A stretch of 64,000 bases of DNA, taken from IMG/VR virus record IMGVR_UViG_3300010885_015247, positions 1 to 64,000 of that record; one strand, 5' to 3'. Position numbers and translations under genes: made by a program. This stretch comes from a virus. Every line of letters begins with the position of its first letter. Position 1 is the stretch's first letter. Positions 15,301-26,862 of the stretch are shown piece after piece. The notes under the pieces were generated by a model, which worked only from the letters and a program-made list of their open reading frames with translations, had not been told where the DNA came from and did not search any database.

Positions 15301-18139
15301 TAACACTGTTATAAATATTAACTTTGTCTCTGGAGATATCAATACTGCAACTAACAGAATTACAAAGACTGCCCATGGTTTTGCAACAGGAGATACAGTT
15401 GTATACTCTGCAAATGGTGGCGTATCACCAGCTCCACTTGTTGATCAATACTACTATTTCACTCGCAGAATTGATGCAAACACAATTACTCTTCACTCAT
15501 CTGCCGCAGATGCGATAGCTAATACAAATGCTGTGGCAATCACTACTGTTGGTACTGTCGGATCTATTCCTTACTTTAGCTTGACAGAGACTATCCCAGT
15601 GGGTCCAATCATTCGTCGTATCTCAGCTATTGGATCTGATACACAGATTTCTGTAGATCGTCCTTATGCTTCTGCATACAGCTCTGTTTCATACTCGTAC
15701 CCAACCTTCGTATATGTTCGTCCAGAAGGCTACTCTCTACACCGTCCATTTGATGGCGGTGTGGAAATGTCAGTCGGGTCTGGAACATCACTGGGTCAGA
15801 TTGTTCGTCAGACTCGTAAGTATTTCCGCTACCAGTCAGGTAAAGGTATCCAGACCTCTTGCGGTATTAACTTTAAACCATCAATTGATATTGAAAGTAT
15901 GATTAAGTTTAGTAATACCACTATTGAGTGTAAGACTCGTCGTCCTCACGGGTTGTTATCTGGGTTGATTATTAAAGTAGCAGAAGCAACAGATTCTTAT
16001 GGAAATGCAAGCACTGTCTACAATGGAAACTTCTCGGTGACAGTAGTAGACCTTACAACATTTAGAATTTCTGCAAATGGAGCTATTACAGAAGATAGAG
16101 CATATGGCTTCCCTCAGTTCTACGTTACTAACTGGACAAATGGAGCTGTTCGTTCTGGAATGTTCGATGATCAAAACGGCATGTTCTTTGAGTTTGACGG
16201 AGAAAAAATCTATGCAGTTCGTCGATCTTCAACTCAGCAGATAGCTGGAACAGTTTCTGCACTTCAAGGAAACGAAGTTGTATTTGGAACAAATACTAGC
16301 TTCCAAGCTCAGCTTGCAGTTGGCAACTATGTGGTTATGCGTGGTCAGTCATATAGAATTGTAGAAATTACAAGTCAGACTCGTATGTCTATTAGACCAG
16401 AGTATAAAGGCTCTTCTGGAACAGAAAAAGAGTTTAACCCTAATGCTGTTGTAAATACAACAACAGATGTGTTTGCAATTATTGGACACGGTTTTAGCGA
16501 CCTACTGCCAGTTACATATAACTCTATTGATGGAGAACCAATTGGCGGTCTAATTAACGGTCGTACTTACTATGTATCTCTTATCGATAACAACAGCTTT
16601 AAACTTAAAGCAGCTCCAGACTCTGGAAGTTTTGTAAATCTTTCTAGCTTTGGAACAACAAATATCCACTCATTTGTACCTGCTAAGTCAGGCATTATTG
16701 TTACAAAAACTGTTGATACTCGTATTCCTCAAGAAGATTGGTCACTTGACCCTTGCGATGGAACTGGTGCAACAGGATATAACCTAGACCTTAGCCGTAT
16801 TCAAATGGCTTACATTGACTACTCTTGGTACGGAGCTGGAAAGATTCGTTTCGGCTTTAAGACAACTAATGGTCAAGTACAGTATGTCCACGAGTTTGTT
16901 CACAATAACAACTTGTTTGAATCATACCTTCGCTCTGGTAACTTACCAGCTCGCTATGAAGTAGTTACATACAACAATCCTACATATATTCCATTCCTCT
17001 TCCACTGGGGAACTTCTGTAATGATGGATGGCCGCTTTGATGATGACAACGCCTACCTGTTTACAGGTTCAAGCCAGACTCTTAATATCCCAGGAACTAC
17101 AGCTAAGTCCTTTGCTTCAACTGGTATTAATTTAGCTACAGATCTGTTTACAGTTCAGAGTCACGGATTTACTACTGGAGAAATTCTACAGTTCCAATCA
17201 ATTGGATCTAATGCTCTTCCAGGAACAAATACGCTAAATCCAGCTACACAGGTAGTAGGTTCTAATACATTGGCATACCTAACTAACAACACTAAATATA
17301 AAGCTTTTGTTAACTCAGCTAACTTAATCCACTTAACTCCTCTCAGTTCGGTCATCACTGTTGGAGCTACAGTTGAGCGAACAACTACAACAATACAGGT
17401 GACAACAGCAGCTGCCCATGGGTTGACTACAGGAATGTATGTAGGAATCTATGGTATGACTGCTACAAATATTCCAAATGGTCCTTTTACAGTTACTAGA
17501 GTCAGCGATACAGTATTTACATATACCGCTACAGGGTCCTTTACAGTAGCTAGTATTGCTCAGCCAGGTGCTGCTATTGCTGAAGTTATTAATTTTACAA
17601 CTCAAGGAAATACTCAATACACATACTTCTTGTATCCAGATGGATCACTCAATAATACATCTGGACCTAACTATCAGCCTCTACTCTCAATCCGCCTGAG
17701 TCCATCGGTTTCTTCTGGTTTAACAGGTAAACTTGGTGATCGAGATGTTATTAACCGCATGCAGTTGCGTTTGAAAGAAATTGGTGTATCTACTACTCAG
17801 TTAGTAGACGTAAAGATTCTTTTGAATCCTCGTCTTAACAACCTCAGCTTTGCAGGTGTAGATTCTCCTTCACTTACACAAGTGGTTGAGCATACATCTG
17901 CAGATACTGTATCTGGTGGAGTTCAGGTTTATAACTTTAGAGCTTCAGGTGGATCATCTGGTGGTGAAAATACTACAGTAGTAGATGTTAGCTCTCTGTT
18001 CGAGCTTTCAAACTCAATCCTTGGTGGAGACTCAATCTTCCCAGACGGACCTGATATTCTTACTATTGCGGTATCTCGTTTGACAGGTAACCCAACACTC
18101 GCATCAGCTAAGCTGTCATGGTCTGAAGCACAGGCATAG
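12305..18139 (+). CDS. Giant virion adhesin, beta-repeat and glycine-rich
   Basis: This 1944-residue protein is the largest in the window. An ALK/LTK-type glycine-rich domain (about residues 195-450: D-W-T-V-P, G-Q-R-G-E-N-G, then GGG and GGGGG runs) lies near the N-terminus instead of the C-terminus as in its upstream neighbour. It is followed by a long series of ~65-75-residue repeats containing HGF or HGL, a YY or TYY strand and V-N-I/L near the end (about 510-1000 and again near 1370-1440 and 1590-1660). Two later segments (about 1200-1270 and 1690-1750) look like the shorter HGL-module found in the tail-tube genes. AAAGGAG precedes the ATG. The C-terminal ~200 residues appear unrelated to the repeats. 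It is a probable tail fibre or baseplate spike. Confidence 0.8.
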   Translation: MPINMTTVGSAGTHSFRRTNVNTVDDFIYFKNLGVSTAIPSTLVNGSSFIYAAGLGSLTGYTNGQLLYVTTTEPKKLRFSAVSGGSDINITDYASGSITFNTPIVYNNKVNIDASTSTNQAVKYFTNGTPLTGLVSGNTYFLKNVSVSDFAGQQSTYAFSSFTFTSCNQTGRTGPTDSQRTNLYTSAASWTQTYVKQGAYVGYQDWTVPVSGIYEFTVAGASGFEGSSGAAAAGRGAIVKGRVTLTKGEVITIAVGQRGENGISTALNLYGGSGGGTFVVRKATNDPLFVAGGGSSDANSRGGLDGVLTQLGGLSSSGVVAGGARGFGGSAIGGNSAAGGGFNSRGGNGRTVSPFNTGGGSFLDGLTAIAQAARNGGNGGFGGGGSADGNDGGQSAGGGGYSGGAGSRSVSAATAGGGGGSFINALATNVATSSGSFDGAGLFNGNAITNLASYNIGDGSVGVSLISSFTNGNEVYPTAADAEAGTNKIAVAPAGNSYHAFVPINFDSAADLIYSAAAHNLSSGEAVVPTFQTTAPAGLSNGSIYYIDKVDNFTYRLSSTPSPTFTTINLTLPSTRSTATSDIVSKVVVNPVTDTLTITAHGFLVDQPIQYNNGSGNPAGNNTGSIGGLTHLTTYYVQEVLNSNQIRLKTSLNSPTYINLTGPGTGTEHSFTFITVNILEDTLYIPNHGLVSGQAVRYSNGGGTTISGLANNTIYYIIKVDNSLVKLSPNANLSNPVNILAVGTGTQSLVIIALDYATETITVPNHGFLQKELVLYDAKGQTVVNGLTTATPYYVIFVDGDRIKLATTPENADAGTAVNITDTPAGVGYHSLQSLSKTPDGIYVIATTPTDKSFTVTAAGKVPLITKTFNPRATVDLTLSAFKLPSHGFLTGTKLTYDKGDSATVIVGLTDLTDYYVVAINRDYFRLATSASNSATGTTLTVTDFGTGVGHKFTTSQLNGNITGGGTVTTVSGSVLVNGIGTSFSKILKVGDRFRLFPPNTVININFVSGDINTATNRITKTAHGFATGDTVVYSANGGVSPAPLVDQYYYFTRRIDANTITLHSSAADAIANTNAVAITTVGTVGSIPYFSLTETIPVGPIIRRISAIGSDTQISVDRPYASAYSSVSYSYPTFVYVRPEGYSLHRPFDGGVEMSVGSGTSLGQIVRQTRKYFRYQSGKGIQTSCGINFKPSIDIESMIKFSNTTIECKTRRPHGLLSGLIIKVAEATDSYGNASTVYNGNFSVTVVDLTTFRISANGAITEDRAYGFPQFYVTNWTNGAVRSGMFDDQNGMFFEFDGEKIYAVRRSSTQQIAGTVSALQGNEVVFGTNTSFQAQLAVGNYVVMRGQSYRIVEITSQTRMSIRPEYKGSSGTEKEFNPNAVVNTTTDVFAIIGHGFSDLLPVTYNSIDGEPIGGLINGRTYYVSLIDNNSFKLKAAPDSGSFVNLSSFGTTNIHSFVPAKSGIIVTKTVDTRIPQEDWSLDPCDGTGATGYNLDLSRIQMAYIDYSWYGAGKIRFGFKTTNGQVQYVHEFVHNNNLFESYLRSGNLPARYEVVTYNNPTYIPFLFHWGTSVMMDGRFDDDNAYLFTGSSQTLNIPGTTAKSFASTGINLATDLFTVQSHGFTTGEILQFQSIGSNALPGTNTLNPATQVVGSNTLAYLTNNTKYKAFVNSANLIHLTPLSSVITVGATVERTTTTIQVTTAAAHGLTTGMYVGIYGMTATNIPNGPFTVTRVSDTVFTYTATGSFTVASIAQPGAAIAEVINFTTQGNTQYTYFLYPDGSLNNTSGPNYQPLLSIRLSPSVSSGLTGKLGDRDVINRMQLRLKEIGVSTTQLVDVKILLNPRLNNLSFAGVDSPSLTQVVEHTSADTVSGGVQVYNFRASGGSSGGENTTVVDVSSLFELSNSILGGDSIFPDGPDILTIAVSRLTGNPTLASAKLSWSEAQA

Positions 18140-18148
18140 GAGGGCAAG

Positions 18149-19834
<1,686 letters not shown>

Positions 19835-19878
19835 TCTAGGTATAACTCGTACCATAACTCGAAATAATAGGAGAAAAA

Positions 19879-20208
19879 ATGGCAACAGTATCAAAGCTAC
19901 TAGCAAGAACGGTATTAACGGTTACTAACTCAACTGTTATATACACCGTTCCCGCTTCAACAACAACAGTACTTACAAATATTATTATAAGTAACGTTAC
20001 TGCTACTTCGGCATCATTTAATTTAACGTTACCAGATGCAACTGGCACACAGGTAGCGTTTGCTACATCGGTAGCTGTTCCAGCAAACAGCATTGCCTCA
20101 TTTGATCTTAAGCAGGTACTTGGCGGATCTGGCACACAAACAGTGATCGGATGGGCATCTACTGGCTCAGCACTGACAGCACATTTAAGTGGAGTTGAGA
20201 TATCCTAA
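19879..20208 (+). CDS. Small beta-rich virion protein candidate
   Basis: This 109-residue protein begins MATVSKLLAR and has alternating Ser/Thr/Val-rich strands (IYTVPASTTTVLTNIIISN). It resembles the N-terminal beta modules of the two collagen genes beginning MPITRLG and MPVKRLG, as if it were that module standing alone. Such small proteins may form a collar or attachment piece for fibres. AATAGGAGAAAAA precedes the ATG. There is no signal peptide, membrane segment or cysteine. Its stop lies one base before the first of four tandem paralogues. Function is unknown; a structural role is inferred from neighbours and composition. Confidence 0.7.
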   Translation: MATVSKLLARTVLTVTNSTVIYTVPASTTTVLTNIIISNVTATSASFNLTLPDATGTQVAFATSVAVPANSIASFDLKQVLGGSGTQTVIGWASTGSALTAHLSGVEIS

Positions 20209-20209
20209 A

Positions 20210-20590
20210 ATGTCAAACAGCACATATCCAGTAGTCTCTTCAACTATTAAATCAGTTCAAAGAGGCTCCACTGCGTCTGCTGGAAATGTAACCATATCTG
20301 CAATAAATACATCTAAATCTTTTATAAGCTCATTTTCAACAGGTTCTGCTGGAAGTGTGCGGACAGACAGCATCACAACGGGAACATACACTCCATCTGG
20401 AGGAAATATCGGACAATACTCTCAATCTTTTAATCCAGGAAGCGGTTCCTACCCAAACTTGATTGGAACAAGAAGTTTTAGTGGAGGGTCTACTTCTCTA
20501 ACTTCAGCAGCATATGGAGCATATATAGTCGACTCTACAACAATAACTGTCTCGGGTGCTTGCCGCTGGGAAGTCGTGGAGTATTCATAA
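20210..20590 (+). CDS. Tandem paralogue 1 of 4, putative virion protein
   Basis: This 126-residue protein is the first of four tandem relatives. All share an N-terminal I-K-S-[VI]-[QL]-R-G-[ST]-x-[AS]-S-A-G motif, a central S-F-S-[TI]-G-S-A-G element, and a C-terminal G-A-C-[RN]-W-[EQ] motif ending EYS or EYN. I chose the ATG at 20210 rather than the GTG at 20189 because it aligns with the starts of the other copies. Ser, Thr and Gly are abundant and no membrane segment is seen. The stop overlaps the ATG of copy 2 (TAATG). I do not recognise a named family. Confidence 0.78.
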   Translation: MSNSTYPVVSSTIKSVQRGSTASAGNVTISAINTSKSFISSFSTGSAGSVRTDSITTGTYTPSGGNIGQYSQSFNPGSGSYPNLIGTRSFSGGSTSLTSAAYGAYIVDSTTITVSGACRWEVVEYS

Positions 20591-20592
20591 TG
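20555..20592 (+). repeat. 38-bp identical junction repeat (copy 1)
   Basis: Bases 20555-20592 are identical to 21318-21355. They cover the C-terminal codons of paralogues 1 and 3 plus the overlapping start codon of the following gene. The equivalent junctions of copies 2 and 4 differ at many positions. Confidence 0.9.
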
Positions 20593-20967
20593 GGATCTAA
20601 AATGTACCCGTCAAGAGTGGAAACAATTAAATCTATCCTAAGAGGTACTGCTTCTTCAGCAGGTAATATTACAATTTCATCAGTTAATGCAAACAAATCA
20701 TTTGTTACATCATTTTCTATTGGATCAGCTGGAACGGTAGCTGGAACTGGTGATACATCTGGAACTTATACTCCAAGCGGTGGTTCGGTTGGAGCTCCTG
20801 GAGGAAACTTAAACACGTCTGGATCTTTTCCAACATACTCTGGAACAAGAAGCTTATCTGGTGGAACTACATCAATAGCAGCAGCAAAATATGGCGCATA
20901 TCTAACGAATGACACGACATTAACAGTGACTGGTGCCTGTAATTGGCAAGTTATAGAGTATTCATAA
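20590..20967 (+). CDS. Tandem paralogue 2 of 4, putative virion protein
   Basis: This 125-residue protein begins MGSKMYPSRVETIKS and aligns along its length with the copies on either side. The start at 20590 overlaps the previous stop (TAATG), as at the next two junctions; a longer frame from 20560 would not match its relatives. It is the most diverged copy at the C-terminus, having G-A-C-N-W-Q where copies 1 and 3 have G-A-C-R-W-E. The conserved Cys-x-Trp motif suggests a shared fold or interface. Function is unknown. Confidence 0.78.
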   Translation: MGSKMYPSRVETIKSILRGTASSAGNITISSVNANKSFVTSFSIGSAGTVAGTGDTSGTYTPSGGSVGAPGGNLNTSGSFPTYSGTRSLSGGTTSIAAAKYGAYLTNDTTLTVTGACNWQVIEYS

Positions 20968-21353
20968 TGTCGATCTCTTTGTTTCCATTAAGTGTTTCTA
21001 CAATTAAATCTATTCAAAGAGGGTCTACTGCTAGTGCAGGAAATATATCAATATCCTCCGTGGATACTAATAAATCTTTTGTTAGATCCTTTTCAACTGG
21101 ATCTGCTGGTTCAGTCCAACTTGCAGGAGACGAGACTGGAACACTAAGCCCAAGTGGGGGAGGAATTGTTGGACCTGGCGGCGGAGGCGGAGCAGTAGCT
21201 GGTGGAGGATCATTTGCAAATTATTCTGGAACTAGATTCTTTAGTGGAGGAAGCACCTCTATTACAGTTCAAGAATACGGGGTATATATAACAAACTCTA
21301 CAACAATAACAGCTACAGGTGCTTGCCGCTGGGAAGTCGTGGAGTATTCATAA
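20967..21353 (+). CDS. Tandem paralogue 3 of 4, putative virion protein
   Basis: This 128-residue protein begins MSISLFPLSVSTIKS. It differs from its relatives by a glycine-rich loop (GPGGGGGAVAGGG) in the middle, where the other copies have varied short loops. This position may be the exposed variable surface. The 38 bases that encode its C-terminus and the start of the next gene are identical to those at the end of copy 1, which points to recent recombination between copies. The stop overlaps the next ATG. Function is unknown; fibre or decoration protein is inferred from the neighbourhood. Confidence 0.78.
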   Translation: MSISLFPLSVSTIKSIQRGSTASAGNISISSVDTNKSFVRSFSTGSAGSVQLAGDETGTLSPSGGGIVGPGGGGGAVAGGGSFANYSGTRFFSGGSTSITVQEYGVYITNSTTITATGACRWEVVEYS

Positions 21354-21355
21354 TG
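21318..21355 (+). repeat. 38-bp identical junction repeat (copy 2)
   Basis: Second copy of the repeat at 20555-20592. Recombination between them would remove exactly two paralogues (763 bases) and keep the TAATG coupling. Confidence 0.9.
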
Positions 21356-21730
21356 TCAATACAAGTATATCCTGAAGTTGCTTCTGGAATTAAATCAGTT
21401 CAAAGAGGCTCAACTGCGTCTGCTGGAGCTATAACAGTTTCATCTGTAAATACTGCAAAATCTTTTGTTACTTCTTTTTCTACAGGTTCTGCTGGAACAG
21501 TAGCAACAAATAGCTCAGAGAGCGGCACGTTAACACCTTCTGGAGGATCGGTTGCAACGCAAGCTAATGGCGCAATGGGTGGAGGCATATTTCCCAATTT
21601 TATTGGAACAAGAAGTTTAAGTGGGGGGTCTACTTCTTTAACATCGGCAGAGTATGGAGTAACATTAACAAACTCAACAACATTGACAGCAACAGGTGCT
21701 TGTCGATGGCAATTAGTAGAATACAACTAA
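21353..21730 (+). CDS. Tandem paralogue 4 of 4, putative virion protein
   Basis: This 125-residue protein begins MSIQVYPEVASGIKS and ends in C-R-W-Q-L-V-E-Y-N. It shares the R-G-S-T-A-S-A-G and S-F-S-T-G-S-A-G elements with the other three. The start at 21353 overlaps the stop of copy 3. It is last in the series: the following gene is unrelated and has its own AAGGAG. The set of four likely arose by serial duplication and could give alternative or mixed oligomers. No enzyme motif is visible. Confidence 0.78.
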   Translation: MSIQVYPEVASGIKSVQRGSTASAGAITVSSVNTAKSFVTSFSTGSAGTVATNSSESGTLTPSGGSVATQANGAMGGGIFPNFIGTRSLSGGSTSLTSAEYGVTLTNSTTLTATGACRWQLVEYN

Positions 21731-21741
21731 AAGGAGAAAAA

Positions 21742-22095
21742 ATGACTAACTGGGTACAGCTAAAAGACGGCGTGGCATTTGCATATGTAAATTCGCCAAA
21801 TTTTGTTGATAATTCTATTGCAGTAGAGGATTCTGTTGACCCGAACACGTTGATGGCAAAAAAGTATGTTGACGGCCAATGGGAGGAAGCTCAGCTAATC
21901 TATTTTGTAGAGGAGATGCTTGGTAACAAGGTTCTTAGAGTAAATTCAACAGTATTCTCATCAGATGTAAAAGGGGATATTATTGGATCAGAAGTAAAGC
22001 CAATGTGGACTAAAAATGAAAACGGAGAATATATTCCTCCAGCTTCAATTGCAGAAGCCACAATTTATGACGAGGGTTTATTTACACAGCCGTAG
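21742..22095 (+). CDS. Hypothetical protein, 117 residues
   Basis: This 117-residue protein begins MTNWVQLKDGVAFAYV. I chose the ATG at 21742 because AAGGAG sits 7 bases upstream at 21731-21736; the longer frame from 21700 would run into the previous gene. The sequence is acidic, with a V-D-P-N-T-L-M segment, a K-K-Y-V-D-G-Q-W-E-E stretch and a P-M-W-T-K-N-E-N-G-E-Y segment. The Trp/Tyr pattern hints at a small beta domain. I do not recognise a family. It lies between the tandem paralogues and a probable new promoter. Confidence 0.72.
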   Translation: MTNWVQLKDGVAFAYVNSPNFVDNSIAVEDSVDPNTLMAKKYVDGQWEEAQLIYFVEEMLGNKVLRVNSTVFSSDVKGDIIGSEVKPMWTKNENGEYIPPASIAEATIYDEGLFTQP

Positions 22096-22116
22096 GTCTT
22101 TAGTATAGAATGTCTA

Positions 22117-22125
22117 TGGTATAAT
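22117..22125 (+). promoter_or_regulatory. Putative extended -10 promoter
   Basis: TGG followed by a consensus TATAAT (22120-22125) forms an extended -10 element in the gap before the 81-residue gene. No good -35 is seen, as is usual for extended -10 promoters. Transcription would start near 22132, giving a leader of about 17 bases that holds the AAAAGGAG ribosome site. Confidence 0.45.
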
Positions 22126-22148
22126 AGGAAAAAAGGAGACGCAGTAAT

Positions 22149-22393
22149 ATGACGCTGGAGACTGTAGGTGACTTTGAATGGAAGGCAGAAGAGAGCGGAA
22201 ACGCCTCCCTGCTCAACCTAACTATTAAAAAAATTTCTGAGAACAAGACCGTGCTTATTTCTGATGTAGTGTGGGCAACTGGACGTGAAGATTTTCTTGA
22301 AGGCGTGTATAGTGCAGCTATTGAAACCCTCGAAGGGGCAGATAATTGCTGCTTGGGTGAAGGAAAAGTTACTTTAGTAGATGGTGGTCAATA

Positions 22394-22394
<1 letters not shown>
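22149..22394 (+). CDS. Hypothetical protein, 81 residues
   Basis: This 81-residue acidic protein begins [15 protein letters not shown] and includes [11 protein letters not shown] and a D-N-C-C-L-G segment with adjacent cysteines. No membrane segment or known motif is visible. It is the first gene after a probable extended -10 promoter, has GGAG 11 bases before its ATG, and its stop overlaps the ATG of the next collagen gene (TAATG). It may be a regulatory or assembly protein for the fibre genes behind it, but that is guesswork from position. Confidence 0.7.
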
Positions 22395-24183
<1,789 letters not shown>

Positions 24184-24184
<1 letters not shown>

Positions 24185-25743
24185 TGAGTGAACTGTATCC
24201 TTACACGGTAACTACAGAGGGTATAGAGGATACAGACTCACTGTGGGACGATCTATTAAGTAGTTCTTCAACTCTAGACACTATCCCAGATAGAGTTGTA
24301 GAGGTTGCAAACGAGAGAGCTGTAAACCCTAGAAATACTACATACCTACTTACAGAAGCAGAAGCTCAAAAACTAAAGGAAGACCCACGAGTTCAAGATG
24401 TAGCAAATATAGAAGTTCTTGTACCTACTAAATTTGCTTTTCAAGATGGAGCTTTCAATAAAACAACCGTATCCGCTGGAGAAAAACAAAACTGGGGCCT
24501 ACTTCGTCACACAGCTGCGACCAACGTGTTTGGAACAAGTACAGCAGATCCAGGTGGGACATATGATTATGTGCTAGACGGCACTGGTGTAGATGTAGTT
24601 ATTATTGATAGCGGTATTCAGGCAGATCATCCAGAGTTTCAAGATTCTTCTGGTGCAAGCAGGGTTCAACAAATAAATTGGTTTACTGCAAGTGGAGTTC
24701 CTGGAACTATGCCAACTGGTCACTACACTGATTATGACGGTCACGGGACCCACGTTGCTGCAACAGTGGCTGGTAAAACATTTGGCTGGGCTAAAAATGC
24801 AAATATATACTCAATTAAACTTAGTGGACTTCAGGGTACAACAGACCCTAATGGCGGAATAAGTGTATTTGATGCTTTTGACTGCATACTGGGCTGGCAT
24901 AACGCAAAAACAAATGGACGACCTACTATTATTAATAATAGCTGGGGATATAATATTTACTGGGATACTTCTTTAAATCAGATGAGTCAGAACCAAGTAA
25001 ATTATTTTTCAATAACTGGTGGTTCTTATAGAGGAACTCCTTGGTCTGGAACTACTAAAGATACGGCTAAAGGACACACTGGATCCCAGCGTTCAGCAAC
25101 CTTATTTGAGTTTGAATACAACATTCCTTCTATAGATGCAGATGTGAGTTTACTAATTGCAGCAGGAGTTATTGTATGTAATGCTGCTGGAAATAGTGGT
25201 ATGAAAGCTGATGTTTTTGGCGGAGTAGACTATAATAACTTTATAACAGTGACAAGCCTAGGAAATATCTACTACCACAGAGGATCATCTCCTAACTGCG
25301 GTACAGGGAATGGTTTCGATGTTGGTTCCATGGGAACTGCTTTTGTCTCAACGACTGAAGCAAGAAGTTCTTTTAGCGTTTGCGGCCCAAATGTGGATAT
25401 TTATGCCGCTGGACAAAACATTATGAGTGCTATGAGCAATACAAACGAACATGGAGCATCTACTAGTACTTATTATTTAAATGCTTCATATAAACAAGCA
25501 GTGATTAGCGGTACATCTATGGCATCTCCTCAGGTAGCTGGCATATGTGCCCTACTTAAGCAGGTATATCCAGATTGGACTGCAAGTCAGATAAAAAGGT
25601 GGATACTGGCTAATTCCCAATCCATCTTATACACTACTGGTCTAGTCAATGACTATACAAGTACCGTAAGTGTTCAAGGTGGGGATGTAAAAATAATCAA
25701 TATGCCTATGAAAGGGCAGAAAAAGTATATAATTTCAGGATAG
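24184..25743 (+). CDS. Subtilisin-like serine protease (S8 family)
   Basis: This 519-residue protein has the full S8 catalytic set: Asp142 in V-I-I-D-S-G, His187 in D-G-H-G-T-H, oxyanion Asn337 in A-A-G-N-S-G, and Ser445 in G-T-S-M-A-S-P. Residues 1-~100 form an N-terminal extension that may be a propeptide or docking domain; there is no signal peptide, so action in the infected cell or on the particle is more likely than secretion. A ~60-residue insert lies between the His and Asn blocks (about 255-315). The GTG start overlaps the collagen stop (TAGTG), which ties its synthesis to the fibre. Plausible roles are fibre maturation or digestion of host surface protein during entry; the family call is firm, the role is inferred. 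Confidence 0.93.
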
Positions 25744-25769
25744 ATCCTTATATAACGAAAAGAGATAAA

Positions 25770-26354
25770 ATGACTGAAGACTATGTAAACTGGTTTAAAA
25801 ATGATGGACAGACAAATTTTGCTACATTTCTTTTAAAAAACTACGTTCCCGGTAAGCCAGCTAAGTATCTACAAGTCGGGGCATATACAGGGGATGCATC
25901 CCTTTGGATGTATGAGAACCTTCTTAAAAACTCAAACTCTCTTCTAATAGATATTGATACATGGGAAGGCTCAGATGAACCTGTTCATCGTCAAATGAAT
26001 TGGAAAACTGTGGAGTCCTTGTATGATGAAAAGGTTGCAGAAGGACTAAAAGATAAAAAGATTGTTAAGTTCAAAGGCACTAGCGACGAGTTTTTTAAAT
26101 CTAATACCGAAAAGTTTGACTTTATATATGTTGATGGTGACCATACCGCTTACGGTGTCCTCAAAGATGCGGTTGCCGCATACGAATGTCTAGAGGTTGG
26201 GGGTATTATTGGATTCGATGATTACGAGTGGTCTGCTGGTTTAGGGGTTCGAAAAGAGCCAAAGATGGCAATTGATGCGTTTAGCAACATTTATGGTGAT
26301 AGAGTAGTGGAGATATTAAAGGGTTATCAGCGCTGGTTTAAGAAAATAGGATAG
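25770..26354 (+). CDS. Class I SAM-dependent methyltransferase
   Basis: This 194-residue protein has a Rossmann methyltransferase layout of the Methyltransf_24 type. The SAM-binding strand is Y-L-Q-V-G-A-Y-T-G-D (about 31-40), the acidic end of strand 2 is L-L-I-D-I-D (about 64-69), and the later strand is F-D-F-I-Y-V-D-G-D-H (about 112-121) followed by G-G-I-I-G-F-D-D-Y. The D-G-D-H and D-D motifs are typical of metal-dependent sugar and small-molecule O-methyltransferases in this family. It lies between the protease and a glycosyltransferase on the same strand, so methylation of a sugar or fibre is possible. The substrate cannot be read from sequence. Confidence 0.85.
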   Translation: MTEDYVNWFKNDGQTNFATFLLKNYVPGKPAKYLQVGAYTGDASLWMYENLLKNSNSLLIDIDTWEGSDEPVHRQMNWKTVESLYDEKVAEGLKDKKIVKFKGTSDEFFKSNTEKFDFIYVDGDHTAYGVLKDAVAAYECLEVGGIIGFDDYEWSAGLGVRKEPKMAIDAFSNIYGDRVVEILKGYQRWFKKIG

Positions 26355-26360
26355 ACTGTT

Positions 26361-26366
26361 TATAAT
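26361..26366 (+). promoter_or_regulatory. Possible -10 element
   Basis: A perfect TATAAT lies in the 27-base gap before the 66-residue gene. No convincing -35 is present and the ribosome site begins five bases later, so it could be chance in an AT-rich gap. Confidence 0.3.
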
Positions 26367-26381
26367 AAATAAGGAGAAAAC

Positions 26382-26582
26382 ATGGAAGAAACCACAGAAG
26401 ACACTAAAATTCAAGCAATAGAAGTAAAAACACATTGCTATTCATACAAAGTAGAGATGGTTGTTTCAGTTCTTGCTAGTAATGCTGAAGAAGCATTTGG
26501 TATGCTAGAGAATCAAGGTGGTTATGTGAACAAAAGAGAAGTCACTTTGATTAGTGATAAAGAAATATATAGTCAGGAATAG
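26382..26582 (+). CDS. Hypothetical protein, 66 residues
   Basis: This 66-residue protein begins MEETTEDTKIQAIEVK and contains a C-Y-S-Y-K-V-E-M-V-V-S-V strand, followed by a helix A-S-N-A-E-E-A-F-G-M-L-E-N. The pattern of strand, helix and strand resembles small phage proteins with a ferredoxin-like fold, but no family is recognised. AAGGAG at 26371-26376 is at good distance from the ATG. It is the first gene after a possible -10 element and sits among accessory genes. Confidence 0.72.
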   Translation: MEETTEDTKIQAIEVKTHCYSYKVEMVVSVLASNAEEAFGMLENQGGYVNKREVTLISDKEIYSQE

Positions 26583-26589
26583 TTTTATT

Positions 26590-26826
26590 ATGTTTAGTGG
26601 AAAAAACGGAATGAGGGGAGCACGACCTTGGGACCTTATTACACCGACGATAGGAAGGGTTTCAGAGGTAGTAAGAAATGAGAGATACTCTATCTGTGAA
26701 AGCTGCCCTCTTCTTCATCCTATTATGAAAATTTGTTCGGCATGTAACTGCTTTATGGCTCAAAAAACTAAACTACCTAATGCTAGTTGTCCTAAAGGCA
26801 AATGGGGGGAGCATGAAAAGGAATAG
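26590..26826 (+). CDS. Small zinc-binding protein (DUF6171-like)
   Basis: This 78-residue protein starts at the ATG 26590, supported by AGGA at 26575-26578; the frame is open further upstream to 26554 but would overlap the previous gene. Five cysteines lie in the pattern I-C-E-S-C-P, then I-C-S-A-C-N-C, then a final Cys in A-S-C-P-K-G-K-W. This arrangement, with a K-T-K-L-P-N-A segment, matches the DUF6171-type zinc ribbon often seen in phages beside structural genes. Zinc binding is inferred from the cysteines. The role is unknown. Confidence 0.78.
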   Translation: MFSGKNGMRGARPWDLITPTIGRVSEVVRNERYSICESCPLLHPIMKICSACNCFMAQKTKLPNASCPKGKWGEHEKE

Positions 26827-26862
26827 TTTAGTAAGATTTACACACTACTACTAAGGAGAGAT

